From assembly GCF_039614725.1 (NCBI RefSeq), contig NZ_CP154859.1:2108001-2172000 (forward strand): a stretch of DNA of 64,000 bases, written 5' to 3'. The translations under genes were made by a program, and so were the position numbers. Shown here piece by piece: positions 26,959 through 36,596 of the stretch. The stretch comes from Thauera sp. JM12B12. GTDB taxonomy: Bacteria; Pseudomonadota; Gammaproteobacteria; Burkholderiales; Rhodocyclaceae. The first letter of the stretch is position 1. Each line of letters opens with the position of its first letter. Under the pieces are notes generated by a model. That model searched no databases. It worked only from the letters and a program-made list of their open reading frames with translations, and had not been told where the DNA came from.

Positions 26959-27558
26959 TCAGTGCGTGAGCTCCATGGCGGCGAGCACGGCCCCCTCGGA
27001 GCGGGACTTGAGGTAGCGCTGCGCCTCGGGATGCAGCAGCGGCGGCGTGAGGCGCAGGCTACGGGTCGATTCGAGGTAGCGGGCCTCGGCCAGGATGCGG
27101 AGGATGACCTGCAGGAGCTTGGCCTTGGTGGTGTCGGACCAACTGGCGACGCCCGGGTCACGCTGGATGCAATCGGCGAGGAAGGCATCCCAGTCCGACG
27201 GAACCAGGTGCTCTTCAAATCGGCGAACGTGGCCGGCGACCACGTCGCGCATGAAATCGCCCAGCAGGCGGCTGTGCTTGACCGAGGCGGCAAGGAGGAT
27301 CTGCAGCGCGAGCTCCTGCTCGCCCTCGGCCACCAGTTGCCACGCATGCTCGTCGAGCGTTTCGAGGCGGTTGCGGATGAGCCGCGCCTGCCGGCGAGCG
27401 GTCGCGGGCGACTTCTTCTGCAGGATGTTCTCGGTTCGGAGCGTATCGAACCAGGTCGCGCGGTCGGGCTGTGTGAGCATGAAGCGGGCGACGCGCCGGC
27501 TCTCGGGCAGCATCAGCGAACCGGCGGAGATCTCCGCGTTGTAGATGGCTGCGCTCAC
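26959..27558 (-). CDS. brxA: BREX protein BrxA (DUF1819)
   Basis: I place the start at GTG 27558, which overlaps the brxR stop as GTGA, giving 199 aa, the normal size for BrxA; the first residues read MSAAIYNAEISAGSLMLPES. A later ATG would delete this conserved beginning. BrxA is a small helical protein resembling the RNA-binding antitermination protein NusB and is part of the conserved type I gene order. Its direct overlap with the regulator gene means brxR, brxA and brxB share one message. Confidence 0.9.
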   Translation of the reverse strand: MSAAIYNAEISAGSLMLPESRRVARFMLTQPDRATWFDTLRTENILQKKSPATARRQARLIRNRLETLDEHAWQLVAEGEQELALQILLAASVKHSRLLGDFMRDVVAGHVRRFEEHLVPSDWDAFLADCIQRDPGVASWSDTTKAKLLQVILRILAEARYLESTRSLRLTPPLLHPEAQRYLKSRSEGAVLAAMELTH

Positions 27559-28442
27559 GCTTCGCCTCCAGCGGCGGGCAGGACGTAGCCCGGTGCGAGA
27601 ACCGCACTCTCCACACCTTCCAACACAGCGCGGTTGGCAAGGCAAAGGTGATGCCGTGCGCAATCCAGACTGTGCTCGGCAGAGCAATCCACCGCCCAGC
27701 GCAGCAGCGCGTACCCGGCCAGCGCGGCAGAGACGTCGAGGGTCAGCGTGCCGTCCTTCATGCCGTAATCGGCGACCACCCCTTCGGGATGCTTCAAGCG
27801 GGAATGCGGAACGAGCTGCAGCTCGACCCGCCGATTCCATTGCTCATCGGCCTCGATGCCCTCGTGCGGTTCGGCGCGCTCGTCGAGCGGCTTGGCCTTG
27901 GCGATCCGTGTGAGCACGAAATCGGAGAAGCGCTTGCGCTGCCGGTCGTAGGCGCGGACATGCCAGCGCAGGCCGTTGTCAGCAAGCGCGACCGGGACGA
28001 TCACCCGCTTTGCCGGCCCCGAGTTGACGGAGAGGTAGGTCACTTGCAAGGGACGATCGCCATGCATCGCCCGGGTGATCACGCCCAACAGGCCAAAGTC
28101 CGGCCGGACCAGCTCACCCGCGCCCTCGCACGGAAAGGTCCGCGCAACCGTCGGCGCCTGTCCATCGCCAAAGCCATGCAGCAGCCAGGACAGGATGCGT
28201 TCTGCCGAGAAGGGGAACAGCGGACGGAAATGCTCAGTGGGGATGTAGGCCTTGACGTAGCGGTCGTAGGCCAGGTTGTCGGGGGCGCACTCGCGATAGG
28301 CATTGAGGTCGCGCGTCGCAGCCGCCGGCTTGATCGAGAAGCGTGCCTCGAGATCACCTCGACGCAGCTCGCCAACGAAAAAGGCCTTCAGCTCGAGGTA
28401 GGCAAGGCGTTCGCGCTGGGAATGCGACAGCGGAAGCTGCAT
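27555..28442 (-). CDS. brxR: WYL-domain transcriptional regulator of the BREX operon
   Basis: This 295-aa protein has an N-terminal winged helix (RERLAYLELKAFFVGEL, FSIKPAAATRDLNAYR) followed by a WYL domain (PLQVTYLSVNSG, GLRWHVRAYDRQRKRFSDF) and a C-terminal WCX-like part. Proteins with this layout (BrxR/CapW) repress defence operons and may be induced by ligands that appear during infection. It is the first gene of the BREX operon and divergent from the zinc-finger/SNF2/Hsp70-like operon, so it may control both. A symmetric site lies about 70 bp upstream of its start. Confidence 0.88.
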   Translation of the reverse strand: MQLPLSHSQRERLAYLELKAFFVGELRRGDLEARFSIKPAAATRDLNAYRECAPDNLAYDRYVKAYIPTEHFRPLFPFSAERILSWLLHGFGDGQAPTVARTFPCEGAGELVRPDFGLLGVITRAMHGDRPLQVTYLSVNSGPAKRVIVPVALADNGLRWHVRAYDRQRKRFSDFVLTRIAKAKPLDERAEPHEGIEADEQWNRRVELQLVPHSRLKHPEGVVADYGMKDGTLTLDVSAALAGYALLRWAVDCSAEHSLDCARHHLCLANRAVLEGVESAVLAPGYVLPAAGGEA

Positions 28443-28511
28443 GGAGGACCACCGGTTGAGGAATCTGTCATGGATGGTACCAGCGCAAGGGCTGGATGAG
28501 CATCATTTTGA

Positions 28512-28524
28512 TGCATACTATGCA
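28512..28524. promoter_or_regulatory. Candidate BrxR operator
   Basis: TGCATA-C-TATGCA is a perfect 6-bp inverted repeat about one odd centre base, in the 216-bp divergent intergenic region between brxR and the next operon. WYL regulators of BREX bind inverted repeats upstream of their own gene. A nearby TTGCAT could serve as a weak -35 for brxR. Confidence 0.45.
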
Positions 28525-28658
28525 AGACATCACGAACAGGATCACCTACCTGCACGGTAGCTTCACCGCGTCCAGAATCATGGTCGGCTGCTCACAGGGT
28601 GACGTAACGCGGAAGCGGCAGAACCCCGCCCTGCTTGGCTTTAGGAGGCTGCATAAGA

Positions 28659-29768
28659 ATGTACCCGCTTGCAAATGGCCGCAGGAAAAGCAAGCAAAGC
28701 GGATCACCCAAACCGCAGGCTCGCGCTCGTTCGAACGGGGCGACGATATGTCAACGATGCAACGGCGATGGGTTCGAGGGGCGCTGCCCGCTGTGCAGCG
28801 GCACAGGTTTTGCGACCCTACGTTCCGACACCGTCACCTCAAACGCAGTGCAGGGAAAGCTCGATCAGGAGTCTCAAAGACTCGGGCATGAGATCCGGGT
28901 CGGGCTCGATCAGCTGATCGAGCTTCGATCCAACCCAGTTGTCGTAAGAAAGGCGACTATCGGTTGGATCAATCAAGTCACTCGGGCACGTGAGGCGCTT
29001 CAGAAAGAATTCAACGAAGTCACTTTTCTGAGCGACGTAGGCAGAATCGAGAAGCTCAGGGCGCTGACAAAGAAAGTTCAAGCCTACCTGCAAGAGGCAA
29101 CAAAGGTACTGCAGAAGGACGAGCCCTCACTGGTGAACCCGCTCCATCGCAGCACCCACAAGTTCAACCGCGAATCGCTTTTCGCAGCACCTCCCGATGC
29201 ACTGCCACCGGTAATGATTGGCCGCATGCGATTCGGAATGGATAACCACGTCATTGCTGCGCATATTTCATCGCTCAAGAAGAGGACACACTATCTGATC
29301 GCTTGGCTGCCAAGAATGCCGGATCTGCTGATCTGGCACTCGCTGGACGAGTGCGATGTCGTCGTTCGTGGGGTGAGCTATCCAGCACGCCTTATCAACG
29401 ACAGCTTGGCCGAGTTGGTCCATCCGATCAGCGGGCAACGCACGCGATCCGATCGCCCTTTTCCCACCCCCCAGCCCCCCAAAGCAAAGCGAACAAGCAA
29501 ACAGCGAAAGGAGAAGATCAAGCCGAATAGCCCCACGCCAGTGAAGTCTGCTGGCTCCACCTCGAAGAAGAAATTTCATGGTCGGGTGAGGCACAAGCAC
29601 GTGTCGCCGGGGGACACCCCCTCCACGCGTGCAGCCTCTACAGATATGGGAGACTCTCGCTTGCCTCCTCGTGGTCGCGATGAAGACGGAACAAGCGGTA
29701 CGCATGTCTTCAGGGAGTATGGAAGCGGCCAATTTGGCTCCTACCCATCTCATGATGACTATGAGTGA
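28659..29768 (+). CDS. Zinc-finger protein, first gene of SNF2/Hsp70-like operon
   Basis: ATG at 28659 follows a GGAGG ten bases upstream. The 369-aa product has an early cysteine pair set CQRCNGDGFEGRCPLCSGTG (about residues 31-50), which mimics one DnaJ-type CxxCxGxG zinc-binding unit. A coiled-coil/helical part (LDQESQRLGHEIRVGLDQL) and a globular segment (THYLIAWLPRMPDLLIWH) follow, then a basic, Pro/Lys-rich disordered tail (KAKRTSKQRKEKIKPNSPTP). There is no other J-domain feature. Its stop overlaps the SNF2 start (ATGAGTGA). A role as an adaptor linking the ATPase pair to substrate is inference; I do not recognise the family. Confidence 0.75.
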   Translation: MYPLANGRRKSKQSGSPKPQARARSNGATICQRCNGDGFEGRCPLCSGTGFATLRSDTVTSNAVQGKLDQESQRLGHEIRVGLDQLIELRSNPVVVRKATIGWINQVTRAREALQKEFNEVTFLSDVGRIEKLRALTKKVQAYLQEATKVLQKDEPSLVNPLHRSTHKFNRESLFAAPPDALPPVMIGRMRFGMDNHVIAAHISSLKKRTHYLIAWLPRMPDLLIWHSLDECDVVVRGVSYPARLINDSLAELVHPISGQRTRSDRPFPTPQPPKAKRTSKQRKEKIKPNSPTPVKSAGSTSKKKFHGRVRHKHVSPGDTPSTRAASTDMGDSRLPPRGRDEDGTSGTHVFREYGSGQFGSYPSHDDYE

Positions 29769-32700
29769 GACCCTCAGCTTGCAGCCCGGCGACAAGGTCC
29801 GCTTGAAGGCCAACCCCGGAAGGGTTGGCATCCTCGGTAACGAAACCGATGGCCCACCACATCGACTCCGGGTTCTCGTCACTTTCACGGATGGCGACGA
29901 GCAATTCGTGCTCAAGAACTCGCTCGAAAAGGTCGACCGGGCATCTGCAGGACCCTACGCAATGGTGGCCAGCGGTCGTTACGGCCGAGTCGAGGATCTC
30001 CGTGGCGCGATCACGTATTACCGCTTGAGCGGTCGGCTGGCGAACCTCATCTACAGCTTGAACACGACGAACACGCAGTTCCTTGCCTACCAGTTCAAGC
30101 CCGTACTGCAGTTCCTCGACTCGCCTTCGAACGGCATCCTCATTGCGGACGAGGTCGGCCTCGGCAAGACCATCGAGGCCGGCCTGATCTGGACGGAGCT
30201 CCGCGCCCGTGTCGATGCAAAGCGCCTCCTGGTGATCTGTCCCGCGATGCTTCGCGAGAAGTGGAAAGCCGAACTATCCGAGCGCTTCGGAGTGAGCGCG
30301 GAGATCGTCGATGCACGCGGCCTGCTGGACCACCTGCAGAGCGTAGGGGAACGCCCCCAGCAACAGTTCGCGCTGATCGCCAGCATGCAGGGCTTGCGCC
30401 CTTCGAAGGGCTGGAATGACGATGAGGAACCCTCCCAGGCAACCACTGCAAAGCTGGCGCGCTTTCTGAACGAGGCGGACCTCGAAGAGCCCCTGCTCGA
30501 CATGCTGATCATCGACGAGGCGCACTACTTGCGAAACGACGAAACGGCTACCCATCGTCTGGCCCGGCTGCTTCGTCCAGTCGTGCAGAGCATGGTGATG
30601 CTGTCGGCGACACCGATCCAGTTGCGGAGCGACGATCTTTTCAACCTGCTCAACCTGATCGACGAGGACTCCTTCCCCTTTCCCTCCTCGTTCCAATATT
30701 CCCTGCAGGAAAACGCACCGATCGTCGCCTTGCGCGACCGGATTCTGAGCCACGTGGTCTCGCCCACGGATTTCGTAGAGACCTTGCGTGAGGCAGTTGG
30801 TAGTCGCATTTTCGGCGACAACGCGCAACTCGAGCACCTCATCAATCATCCGCCCTCTGCCGAGGACCTCTCCTCGCCGCGCGGACGCTCAGAAATTGCC
30901 GATCAGCTGGACCGAATCAACCCGTTGACCAAGGTCGTCACGCGAACCCTGAAACGCGACGTGCAGGAAATGCGCGTGCAGCGAGATCCAGTGACAATCC
31001 GCGTGGAAATGAACCCTATCGAGCGCGAGTTCTACGATCGAGTGACCGAGGCGGTTCGCGAGTTCTGCGCGCGGATCGACATCTCCGAAGGCTTCATGCT
31101 GACGATTCCGCAGCGCCAGTTGTCCAGCTGCGTGGCAGCCGCGTGCAAGGGTTGGCTCGATCGCACGGAAGTCGATGACGAAGAGCTTGAAAGCGAGGTC
31201 TTCGAGCTCTACGGCGATGCCGAGGACAACGAGAAACGCCCGAACCTTGGCGCCCTACTGCGAACACTCGTGGGCATTGCACGACGCGTTGGCGATCACA
31301 CGGCACTCGAAGCGGTGGACAGCAAGTACGACATGCTGGTCCGCAACCTGAAGCAATACTGGGCCGCCTACCCCGGCAAGAAGATCGTTCTGTTCTCCTT
31401 CTACCGCAACACACTCCACTACCTCGCACGCCGGTTGGCGGCAGAAGGGATCCAGTCTGCAGTGCTCCACGGCGGGATGGACAAGCATGGCGTGCTGCGG
31501 CACTTCGAGTCGACCGAAGGCCCCGACATCCTGATTTCTTCAGAGGTCGCTTCCGAGGGTGTGGACCTCCAGTTCTCCAGCCTGCTCATCAACTACGACC
31601 TGCCCTGGAACCCAGCCCGGATCGAACAGCGCATTGGTCGTATCGACCGGATCGGACAGGAAGCCGAGAAGATCCTGATCTGGAATTTCATCTACACGCA
31701 CACGATTGATGAACGGATCTACGACCGACTGCTGGAGCGCCTCGACATCTTCCGCCAGGCGCTCGGCAGCATGGAGGCGATGCTGGGCACCGAGATCCGC
31801 ACGCTGAGCTACGAGCTGCTGTCGCACAAGCTCACACCGGAGCAGGAGCAGGAACGCATCGACCGCGCAAGTCTTGCCATCGAGCGAGTGAGCAGGCAGC
31901 AGGCGCTGCTGGAAGAGGAAGCCACCCAACTGATCGCCCACGGCGATTTTATCCAGAACAAGGTACAGGCCGCCAAGGAGCTGGGTCGCTTCATCCGAGG
32001 CGAAGATCTGCTCGCCTACGTGAAGGATTTTCTCGAGCGTGAGTTTCCCGGGACGCGTTTGCTTGCGGACGATGACGACGAGCTCGAGCATGTGATCGAG
32101 CTCTCGACCGAGGCCCGCGTCGCTTTGTCCGAGTTTCTCCAGCAACAACGGCTTCAGGGCGCAACGCGCCTCCTTGGTGCCGCACCGCCAAGGCTCATCT
32201 TCGAGAACCGTCATGGGCGGAACCCGTCCGGAAAGGAACGGATCACGCAAGATCATCCGCTCGTGCGCTTCGTGGCGGATGAATTGAAGAAGGCTGGAAA
32301 GGGGCCGCTCTACAGCCCGGTTGCTGCAGTGGAGATCCTGGGCAACACGGTTGGAACCGTCGAGCGCGACATCTACGTCTATGCGATCGCACGCTGGACC
32401 GTCTCAGGTGCCCGCGACATCGAGCGGCTGGAGTATCTGGTCCAGCGGCTTGCGGACGGTTCGTTGCTCGACGGCGAGCAGGCGGAGTTTCTCGTGAATG
32501 CCGCCGGTCTCCAGGGCCGGGACTGGCTGGGCGCAAGCACGAGCCTGAACCATGCGCACACCGCCGGCGTGCTCGACGACTGCCGTGCCGAGCTCGAAGA
32601 GCGTTTTCGCGCATTTCGTGACGCACAGATCCGCGAAAACCGAGATCGCGTCAGCTTCATGGTGAACACCCTTCGGCATCACCTGGATAACCAGCGCAGG

Positions 32701-32892
32701 CGCTTCCACGAACGAATCGAGAAGTATCGACTGCACGGTACCGACAAGCAGAGGCGACTGATTCCAGCGGAAGAGGGCCGGCTCAAGAAGCTCACCCAGC
32801 GCATCGAGGCACGGATCGCTGAGTTGGGCCTGAAGGAGTCGATCCAGGCCCACGACAGCATGGTGTCGGGCGGCGTTATCCGAGTGGTCTGA
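29761..32892 (+). CDS. SNF2-family DNA translocase/helicase
   Basis: I chose the ATG at 29761, which overlaps the previous stop as ATGAGTGA; ATGs at 29752 and 29755 are alternatives. The 1043-aa protein has an N-terminal SH3-like segment (LQPGDKVRLKANPGRVGIL), Walker A in LIADEVGLGKTIEAGLI (near residue 132), DEAH box IIDEAHYLRNDE (near 250), LSATPIQ, and the second RecA lobe with VLFSFYRNTLHYLA and EQRIGRIDRIGQEA (near 545 and 625). The C-terminal 350 residues are helical and specific to the DrmD/RapA-like branch. Such enzymes move along double-stranded DNA. No DISARM partners (DrmA/B/C) are present. Confidence 0.88.
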   Translation: MSETLSLQPGDKVRLKANPGRVGILGNETDGPPHRLRVLVTFTDGDEQFVLKNSLEKVDRASAGPYAMVASGRYGRVEDLRGAITYYRLSGRLANLIYSLNTTNTQFLAYQFKPVLQFLDSPSNGILIADEVGLGKTIEAGLIWTELRARVDAKRLLVICPAMLREKWKAELSERFGVSAEIVDARGLLDHLQSVGERPQQQFALIASMQGLRPSKGWNDDEEPSQATTAKLARFLNEADLEEPLLDMLIIDEAHYLRNDETATHRLARLLRPVVQSMVMLSATPIQLRSDDLFNLLNLIDEDSFPFPSSFQYSLQENAPIVALRDRILSHVVSPTDFVETLREAVGSRIFGDNAQLEHLINHPPSAEDLSSPRGRSEIADQLDRINPLTKVVTRTLKRDVQEMRVQRDPVTIRVEMNPIEREFYDRVTEAVREFCARIDISEGFMLTIPQRQLSSCVAAACKGWLDRTEVDDEELESEVFELYGDAEDNEKRPNLGALLRTLVGIARRVGDHTALEAVDSKYDMLVRNLKQYWAAYPGKKIVLFSFYRNTLHYLARRLAAEGIQSAVLHGGMDKHGVLRHFESTEGPDILISSEVASEGVDLQFSSLLINYDLPWNPARIEQRIGRIDRIGQEAEKILIWNFIYTHTIDERIYDRLLERLDIFRQALGSMEAMLGTEIRTLSYELLSHKLTPEQEQERIDRASLAIERVSRQQALLEEEATQLIAHGDFIQNKVQAAKELGRFIRGEDLLAYVKDFLEREFPGTRLLADDDDELEHVIELSTEARVALSEFLQQQRLQGATRLLGAAPPRLIFENRHGRNPSGKERITQDHPLVRFVADELKKAGKGPLYSPVAAVEILGNTVGTVERDIYVYAIARWTVSGARDIERLEYLVQRLADGSLLDGEQAEFLVNAAGLQGRDWLGASTSLNHAHTAGVLDDCRAELEERFRAFRDAQIRENRDRVSFMVNTLRHHLDNQRRRFHERIEKYRLHGTDKQRRLIPAEEGRLKKLTQRIEARIAELGLKESIQAHDSMVSGGVIRVV

Positions 32893-32916
32893 ACCGGCAC
32901 GAAAAGGGAGAAGAAG

Positions 32917-34740
32917 ATGGCTGGCCAGATGGCAGAACTGTTGAAGAAGGCCTTTGCAGAGAAGGGCGTGCAGCTTCCAGGCGCCAAGGTCGAGACCCGA
33001 AAGGTTCTCCCACCCGGCAGTGGCGAGTCATCACAGCACACGGGCCAAAGCGCGATAACACCGACGGTGTCGCCCCCGGCGGGCCCCAAGGCACCCCCGG
33101 CGCCCAAGGAAGGAAAGAGATCCGACCCGATCGCCGAAGCTTGCAAGAAGTGGCGTGCGGAGCATTCGGTGGCTCGCGCCAAGGTGCCAGTCAGATCGTC
33201 TCAAAAGGCCCCTCCCCTCGCTTGCTACGACTCGTCGCCCGTGCGTGCAGGCAAATCGCCCGAAGGCAAGGTGTCGCCCTATGAGGTTCGCCTCGGCGCC
33301 GCCGCAAGGCTTGCGCTCACCCTCGACGAACAGGTCGAGCTCGAAGTGCTGGATGCTTACGAGGAGTTGGGACGGCGCAGCCAGTGCTGCCGCGAGACGG
33401 CGGATGACGAGCACCTGATCGCCATGGGAGTCGATTTCGGGACATCGAGCATCAAGGTGGTGATCGGCGACCCTGCCCTTGGCAAAGCCTTCGCAGTACC
33501 GTTCACAACGGCAAGCGATGTCGCCCGGTATCTCCTGCCGACCCGCTTGCACGAATCGGCAGGACGGTTCTCCTTATGCGAAGGAGAAGAAACACATCGC
33601 GACCTGAAACTCGCATTGATTGCGAACCCCGGCGACGTGGTGTTGCGCGAGCGCGTGTCCGCCATGCTCGCCCTGGTCATCAGGCAAGCTCGGGGCTGGC
33701 TATTCGCAACGCATGCCGACGTCTTCGCCCGAACCCGACTCCTGTGGAAGCTCTCGATTGGCCTGCCCGTCGCCCACCACCTGGACGATGAGCTGACCCA
33801 GACCTTCAACGACGTCGCGCACGTGGCCTGGCTTGCCGCGTGCATGCCTCGAGATATCTCACGCACCACAATCGCAGTAGCAAGGGATCGTAAGCACGAA
33901 ATCGCGGCCGCCCCTGAGCGCCTGTCGGAGGACGAGGATGTCGAGATCAGCGTCGTTCCGGAGATCGCCGCGCAGATCTTCGGCTTCGTGAATTCGAGCC
34001 GTTTCAATCGTAGGGAGCAGAACATCTACCTGATGGTGGACGTCGGCGCCGGCTCGGTCGATTCATCGCTGTTCCACGTCAAGCCGGCGCGCGGGGGAAA
34101 ATGGGATTTCGAATTCTTCACCTCGATCGTCGAACCGCACGGCGTCATGAACCTCCATCGTCATCGTGTGGGGTGGTGGGAAGAGGCGCTTTCGCGGTGC
34201 AGCGAACCCACGGCCGAACTCATCTCGAATGCGCTCGCGGAGCACAAGTATCCGACGGATCGGACCGTCGCTCTGCCGAGTCGCTTCACTCGCTACGTCC
34301 ATGATGCGAAGGTGTTCTTACGCAAGCCCTCGGACGACCCCGACGACACCTTCTTCCAGAAAAAGGTTGTCAGCCAGGTGCGCGGCAAGAGCTACTGGCA
34401 TGCATGGAAGGACGGGCATCTAACCCAAGCCCAACTGATCGGCGTACCTGCGTTCTACTGCGGCGGAGGCATGCGCATGGAGTTCTACAGCAGGCTGCAA
34501 AGCCAGATGCAGTCGATGCCTGGCTACAGTTGGCTCAGGGCTGAACCCAGGCGAGTCGAGTTGCCGAAGAACCTCGAGGCCCCGGGGCTTCACCGGAGCA
34601 ATTACGACCGGATGACCGTCGCCTATGGCCTGAGCTTCCTCGAGGTGGGCAAAGTTACGAGAGCACTCCCTCCCCCGAAGCTGTCCTTAAAACCAGACAC
34701 ATCCTGGGCAGAGAACTATGTCGGAAAGGAACACTGCTGA
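32917..34740 (+). CDS. Hsp70/actin-fold ATPase
   Basis: This 607-aa protein starts at ATG 32917, 24 bp after the SNF2 stop and behind an AAAGGGAGAAG ribosome site. The first 165 residues are a Pro/Lys/Ser-rich linker. The nucleotide-binding core then shows phosphate-1 GVDFGTSSIKVVIGD (near residue 171), phosphate-2 LMVDVGAGSVDSSLF (near 373) and the adenosine motif YCGGGMRMEFY (near 515), the order seen in Hsp70, MreB and ParM. The typical Hsp70 substrate-binding domain is absent. With the zinc-finger and SNF2 genes it forms a tight operon next to BREX. An ATP-driven switch controlling the translocase is a plausible role. Confidence 0.8.
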   Translation: MAGQMAELLKKAFAEKGVQLPGAKVETRKVLPPGSGESSQHTGQSAITPTVSPPAGPKAPPAPKEGKRSDPIAEACKKWRAEHSVARAKVPVRSSQKAPPLACYDSSPVRAGKSPEGKVSPYEVRLGAAARLALTLDEQVELEVLDAYEELGRRSQCCRETADDEHLIAMGVDFGTSSIKVVIGDPALGKAFAVPFTTASDVARYLLPTRLHESAGRFSLCEGEETHRDLKLALIANPGDVVLRERVSAMLALVIRQARGWLFATHADVFARTRLLWKLSIGLPVAHHLDDELTQTFNDVAHVAWLAACMPRDISRTTIAVARDRKHEIAAAPERLSEDEDVEISVVPEIAAQIFGFVNSSRFNRREQNIYLMVDVGAGSVDSSLFHVKPARGGKWDFEFFTSIVEPHGVMNLHRHRVGWWEEALSRCSEPTAELISNALAEHKYPTDRTVALPSRFTRYVHDAKVFLRKPSDDPDDTFFQKKVVSQVRGKSYWHAWKDGHLTQAQLIGVPAFYCGGGMRMEFYSRLQSQMQSMPGYSWLRAEPRRVELPKNLEAPGLHRSNYDRMTVAYGLSFLEVGKVTRALPPPKLSLKPDTSWAENYVGKEHC

Positions 34741-34821
34741 GCGGCAGGATCGCCGTTGATGATGTCTGGCACGCGGTAGGGCGTCGTAATCCAATACCGC
34801 GTCGATCAACGAAGGATCGCC

Positions 34822-36444
34822 CTACAGCAAGGCGGCAAGATCCGCCTCTGTTCGCCTCGACACCACCACCTCCAGCCCCAACTGAGCCCGGGTCATCCCC
34901 ACGAACAGGCGCCTGCGTGCTGCCTCGTCGAGCTTGTCGAAGTCCACTTCCGCCAGCACGACGCCCATGGCGCTCTGTCCTTTGAACCGATGCACGGACT
35001 CGATCAGGAGCTCGCCCTCGGACCACACAGGCTCGCCGTCGGCGGTATATCGCCCCAGAAACCTCCGCAGCCCGAACGCCCCCAGCTTCGCCTCCTTGAG
35101 CAGGAGCGAACGCCCGTGACCACGCGCGCTGAGGACGACGATGTCGGCAAGCGGGATCCCGCGCTCGCGCAAGGCCTCCACCGCCGCCAGCGTCTCGCGG
35201 CGCAGGCCACGCTCGTCGTCGTAGGCGCGAAACGTCGGGAGTTCGCCCACGTAGGGGCTGCGTGCCTCGACCACACCCTCCGCCAGGCCCAAGGCGTTGA
35301 TCACATCGACGATGGCGCGCGGCGAACGGAAGTTGTCGTTACAGCGCACGGCGACTGCACCGTCGAGATCGAAACCCTCGCGCTCATAGAGACGCTGCGC
35401 CTCGTCCTCGAGCAGATAGAGCCGCCCGTCTTCCTTCAATTGCGGCAGCAGGCTCGCGACCCAGGCGGGGTCGAAGTCCTGCCCTTCGTCGATGATCACG
35501 AGGTCGTGCAGCGCCTCGAAGTCCTGTGCGTCCCTGCCGTAGCGCTCGACCACCGCCTGGAAGATGCCCTCGGCGGTGAAGTCCGGCTCACCCTGCGTGC
35601 GCCGCCAGTGCTCCACGCAGAGCTCATGAAAACTCGACACCCGCGCACGCGCCGGCGCGATGCGGCCGATGTGATCCGCCAGGGTGCGGTTGAAGCAGAC
35701 GTAAAGGGCCCGCTGCCCTGCGGCCGCCGCGTCGTCGAGCAGACGGAGCGCAAGCTGCGTTTTGCCGGAACCCGCCGTCGCCTGGATACGCACCACGCCC
35801 GCTGGCGATGCAATGCGCGGAACCCAGGTCGCGAGGCCATCGGCGAGGCGACGACTCGTCTGCCGCACCTGGTCACCGAGCACCTGCAGGTCAATCGAGA
35901 CCTTGAAGACGTTGCCCAGGAAGCGGCGGAGCGATTCCACGTCGCTGCGACTGCTGCCATGTTCGAGCAGCTCTCGCACACGGGTACCAAGATGCGCGTA
36001 GTCGTGCGCGTCGATGATGCGCTCGCGCGGCATCGAGACGATGCGAGCCTCTTCCACCTGGTAGTCGGGCAGGACGACGCAGCCCGTGACGTGCGCATGC
36101 AGGCCGGCCTCGGCAAGGCGGTTGAGCATGGCCGCATGCTGCACTCGGGTCTGGCGGGCGACATCGCGTTCGCGTTGCCCGTAAAGCTTGACGAGATTGC
36201 CCTCGATCAGCGCGAGCTCGCCGGCCTTGACCTCGACCAGGAGGATGTTGCCGCTCGGCGCCAGGACGACGAGGTCGACCTCGCCGTGCCGATCCTCGCC
36301 CTGATGCGCGGTCTGCCAGGCGACGCTATGGAAGACCTCGTAACCGCCAGGCAGCGGCTGCTGCAGGCGGTCCAGAACATCAAGCTCACGGTACAGGCCG
36401 GCATCATGCCGGAGGGTATCCAGAGCCGGGGATATTTGCGCCAT
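34822..36444 (-). CDS. NERD-domain nuclease fused to UvrD-like helicase
   Basis: ATG at 36444 gives 540 aa. The N-terminal NERD nuclease-related domain contains GEVDLVVLAPSGNILLVEVK (D and E-x-K, residues 50-70). The helicase part has Walker A ATAGSGKTQLALRLL (near 222), IIDEGQDFDP (Walker B, motif II), NDNFRSPRAI, and the C-terminal motif VHRFKGQSAMGVV plus FVGMTRAQLGLEVVV. NERD-helicase fusions are thought to process DNA ends and are common in defence islands, though many are housekeeping. It is convergent with the Hsp70-like gene (81 bp between stops). Confidence 0.85.
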   Translation of the reverse strand: MAQISPALDTLRHDAGLYRELDVLDRLQQPLPGGYEVFHSVAWQTAHQGEDRHGEVDLVVLAPSGNILLVEVKAGELALIEGNLVKLYGQRERDVARQTRVQHAAMLNRLAEAGLHAHVTGCVVLPDYQVEEARIVSMPRERIIDAHDYAHLGTRVRELLEHGSSRSDVESLRRFLGNVFKVSIDLQVLGDQVRQTSRRLADGLATWVPRIASPAGVVRIQATAGSGKTQLALRLLDDAAAAGQRALYVCFNRTLADHIGRIAPARARVSSFHELCVEHWRRTQGEPDFTAEGIFQAVVERYGRDAQDFEALHDLVIIDEGQDFDPAWVASLLPQLKEDGRLYLLEDEAQRLYEREGFDLDGAVAVRCNDNFRSPRAIVDVINALGLAEGVVEARSPYVGELPTFRAYDDERGLRRETLAAVEALRERGIPLADIVVLSARGHGRSLLLKEAKLGAFGLRRFLGRYTADGEPVWSEGELLIESVHRFKGQSAMGVVLAEVDFDKLDEAARRRLFVGMTRAQLGLEVVVSRRTEADLAALL

Positions 36445-36596
36445 CGGGTGTGCTTGTTGTTGAGGATGACGGCATGGATTCTCCCACAATGAGAACGCGC
36501 CGACGGCAGCTCGGTCGCCGCGTGACTGGCGGCCTGGATGCGGCCATTGATACTCGATAATCACGCGCAACTTGCGAGCGACGGGAAGCAGAGCAG

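Noticed and set aside
29752..34740. DISARM system
   Set aside because: The SNF2 protein resembles the DrmD branch, but no drmA, drmB, drmC or DISARM methylase is present.
34741..34821. Terminator between the Hsp70-like gene and the NERD-helicase
   Set aside because: GCGGTA/TACCGC arms exist but the loop is long and no T-run follows.
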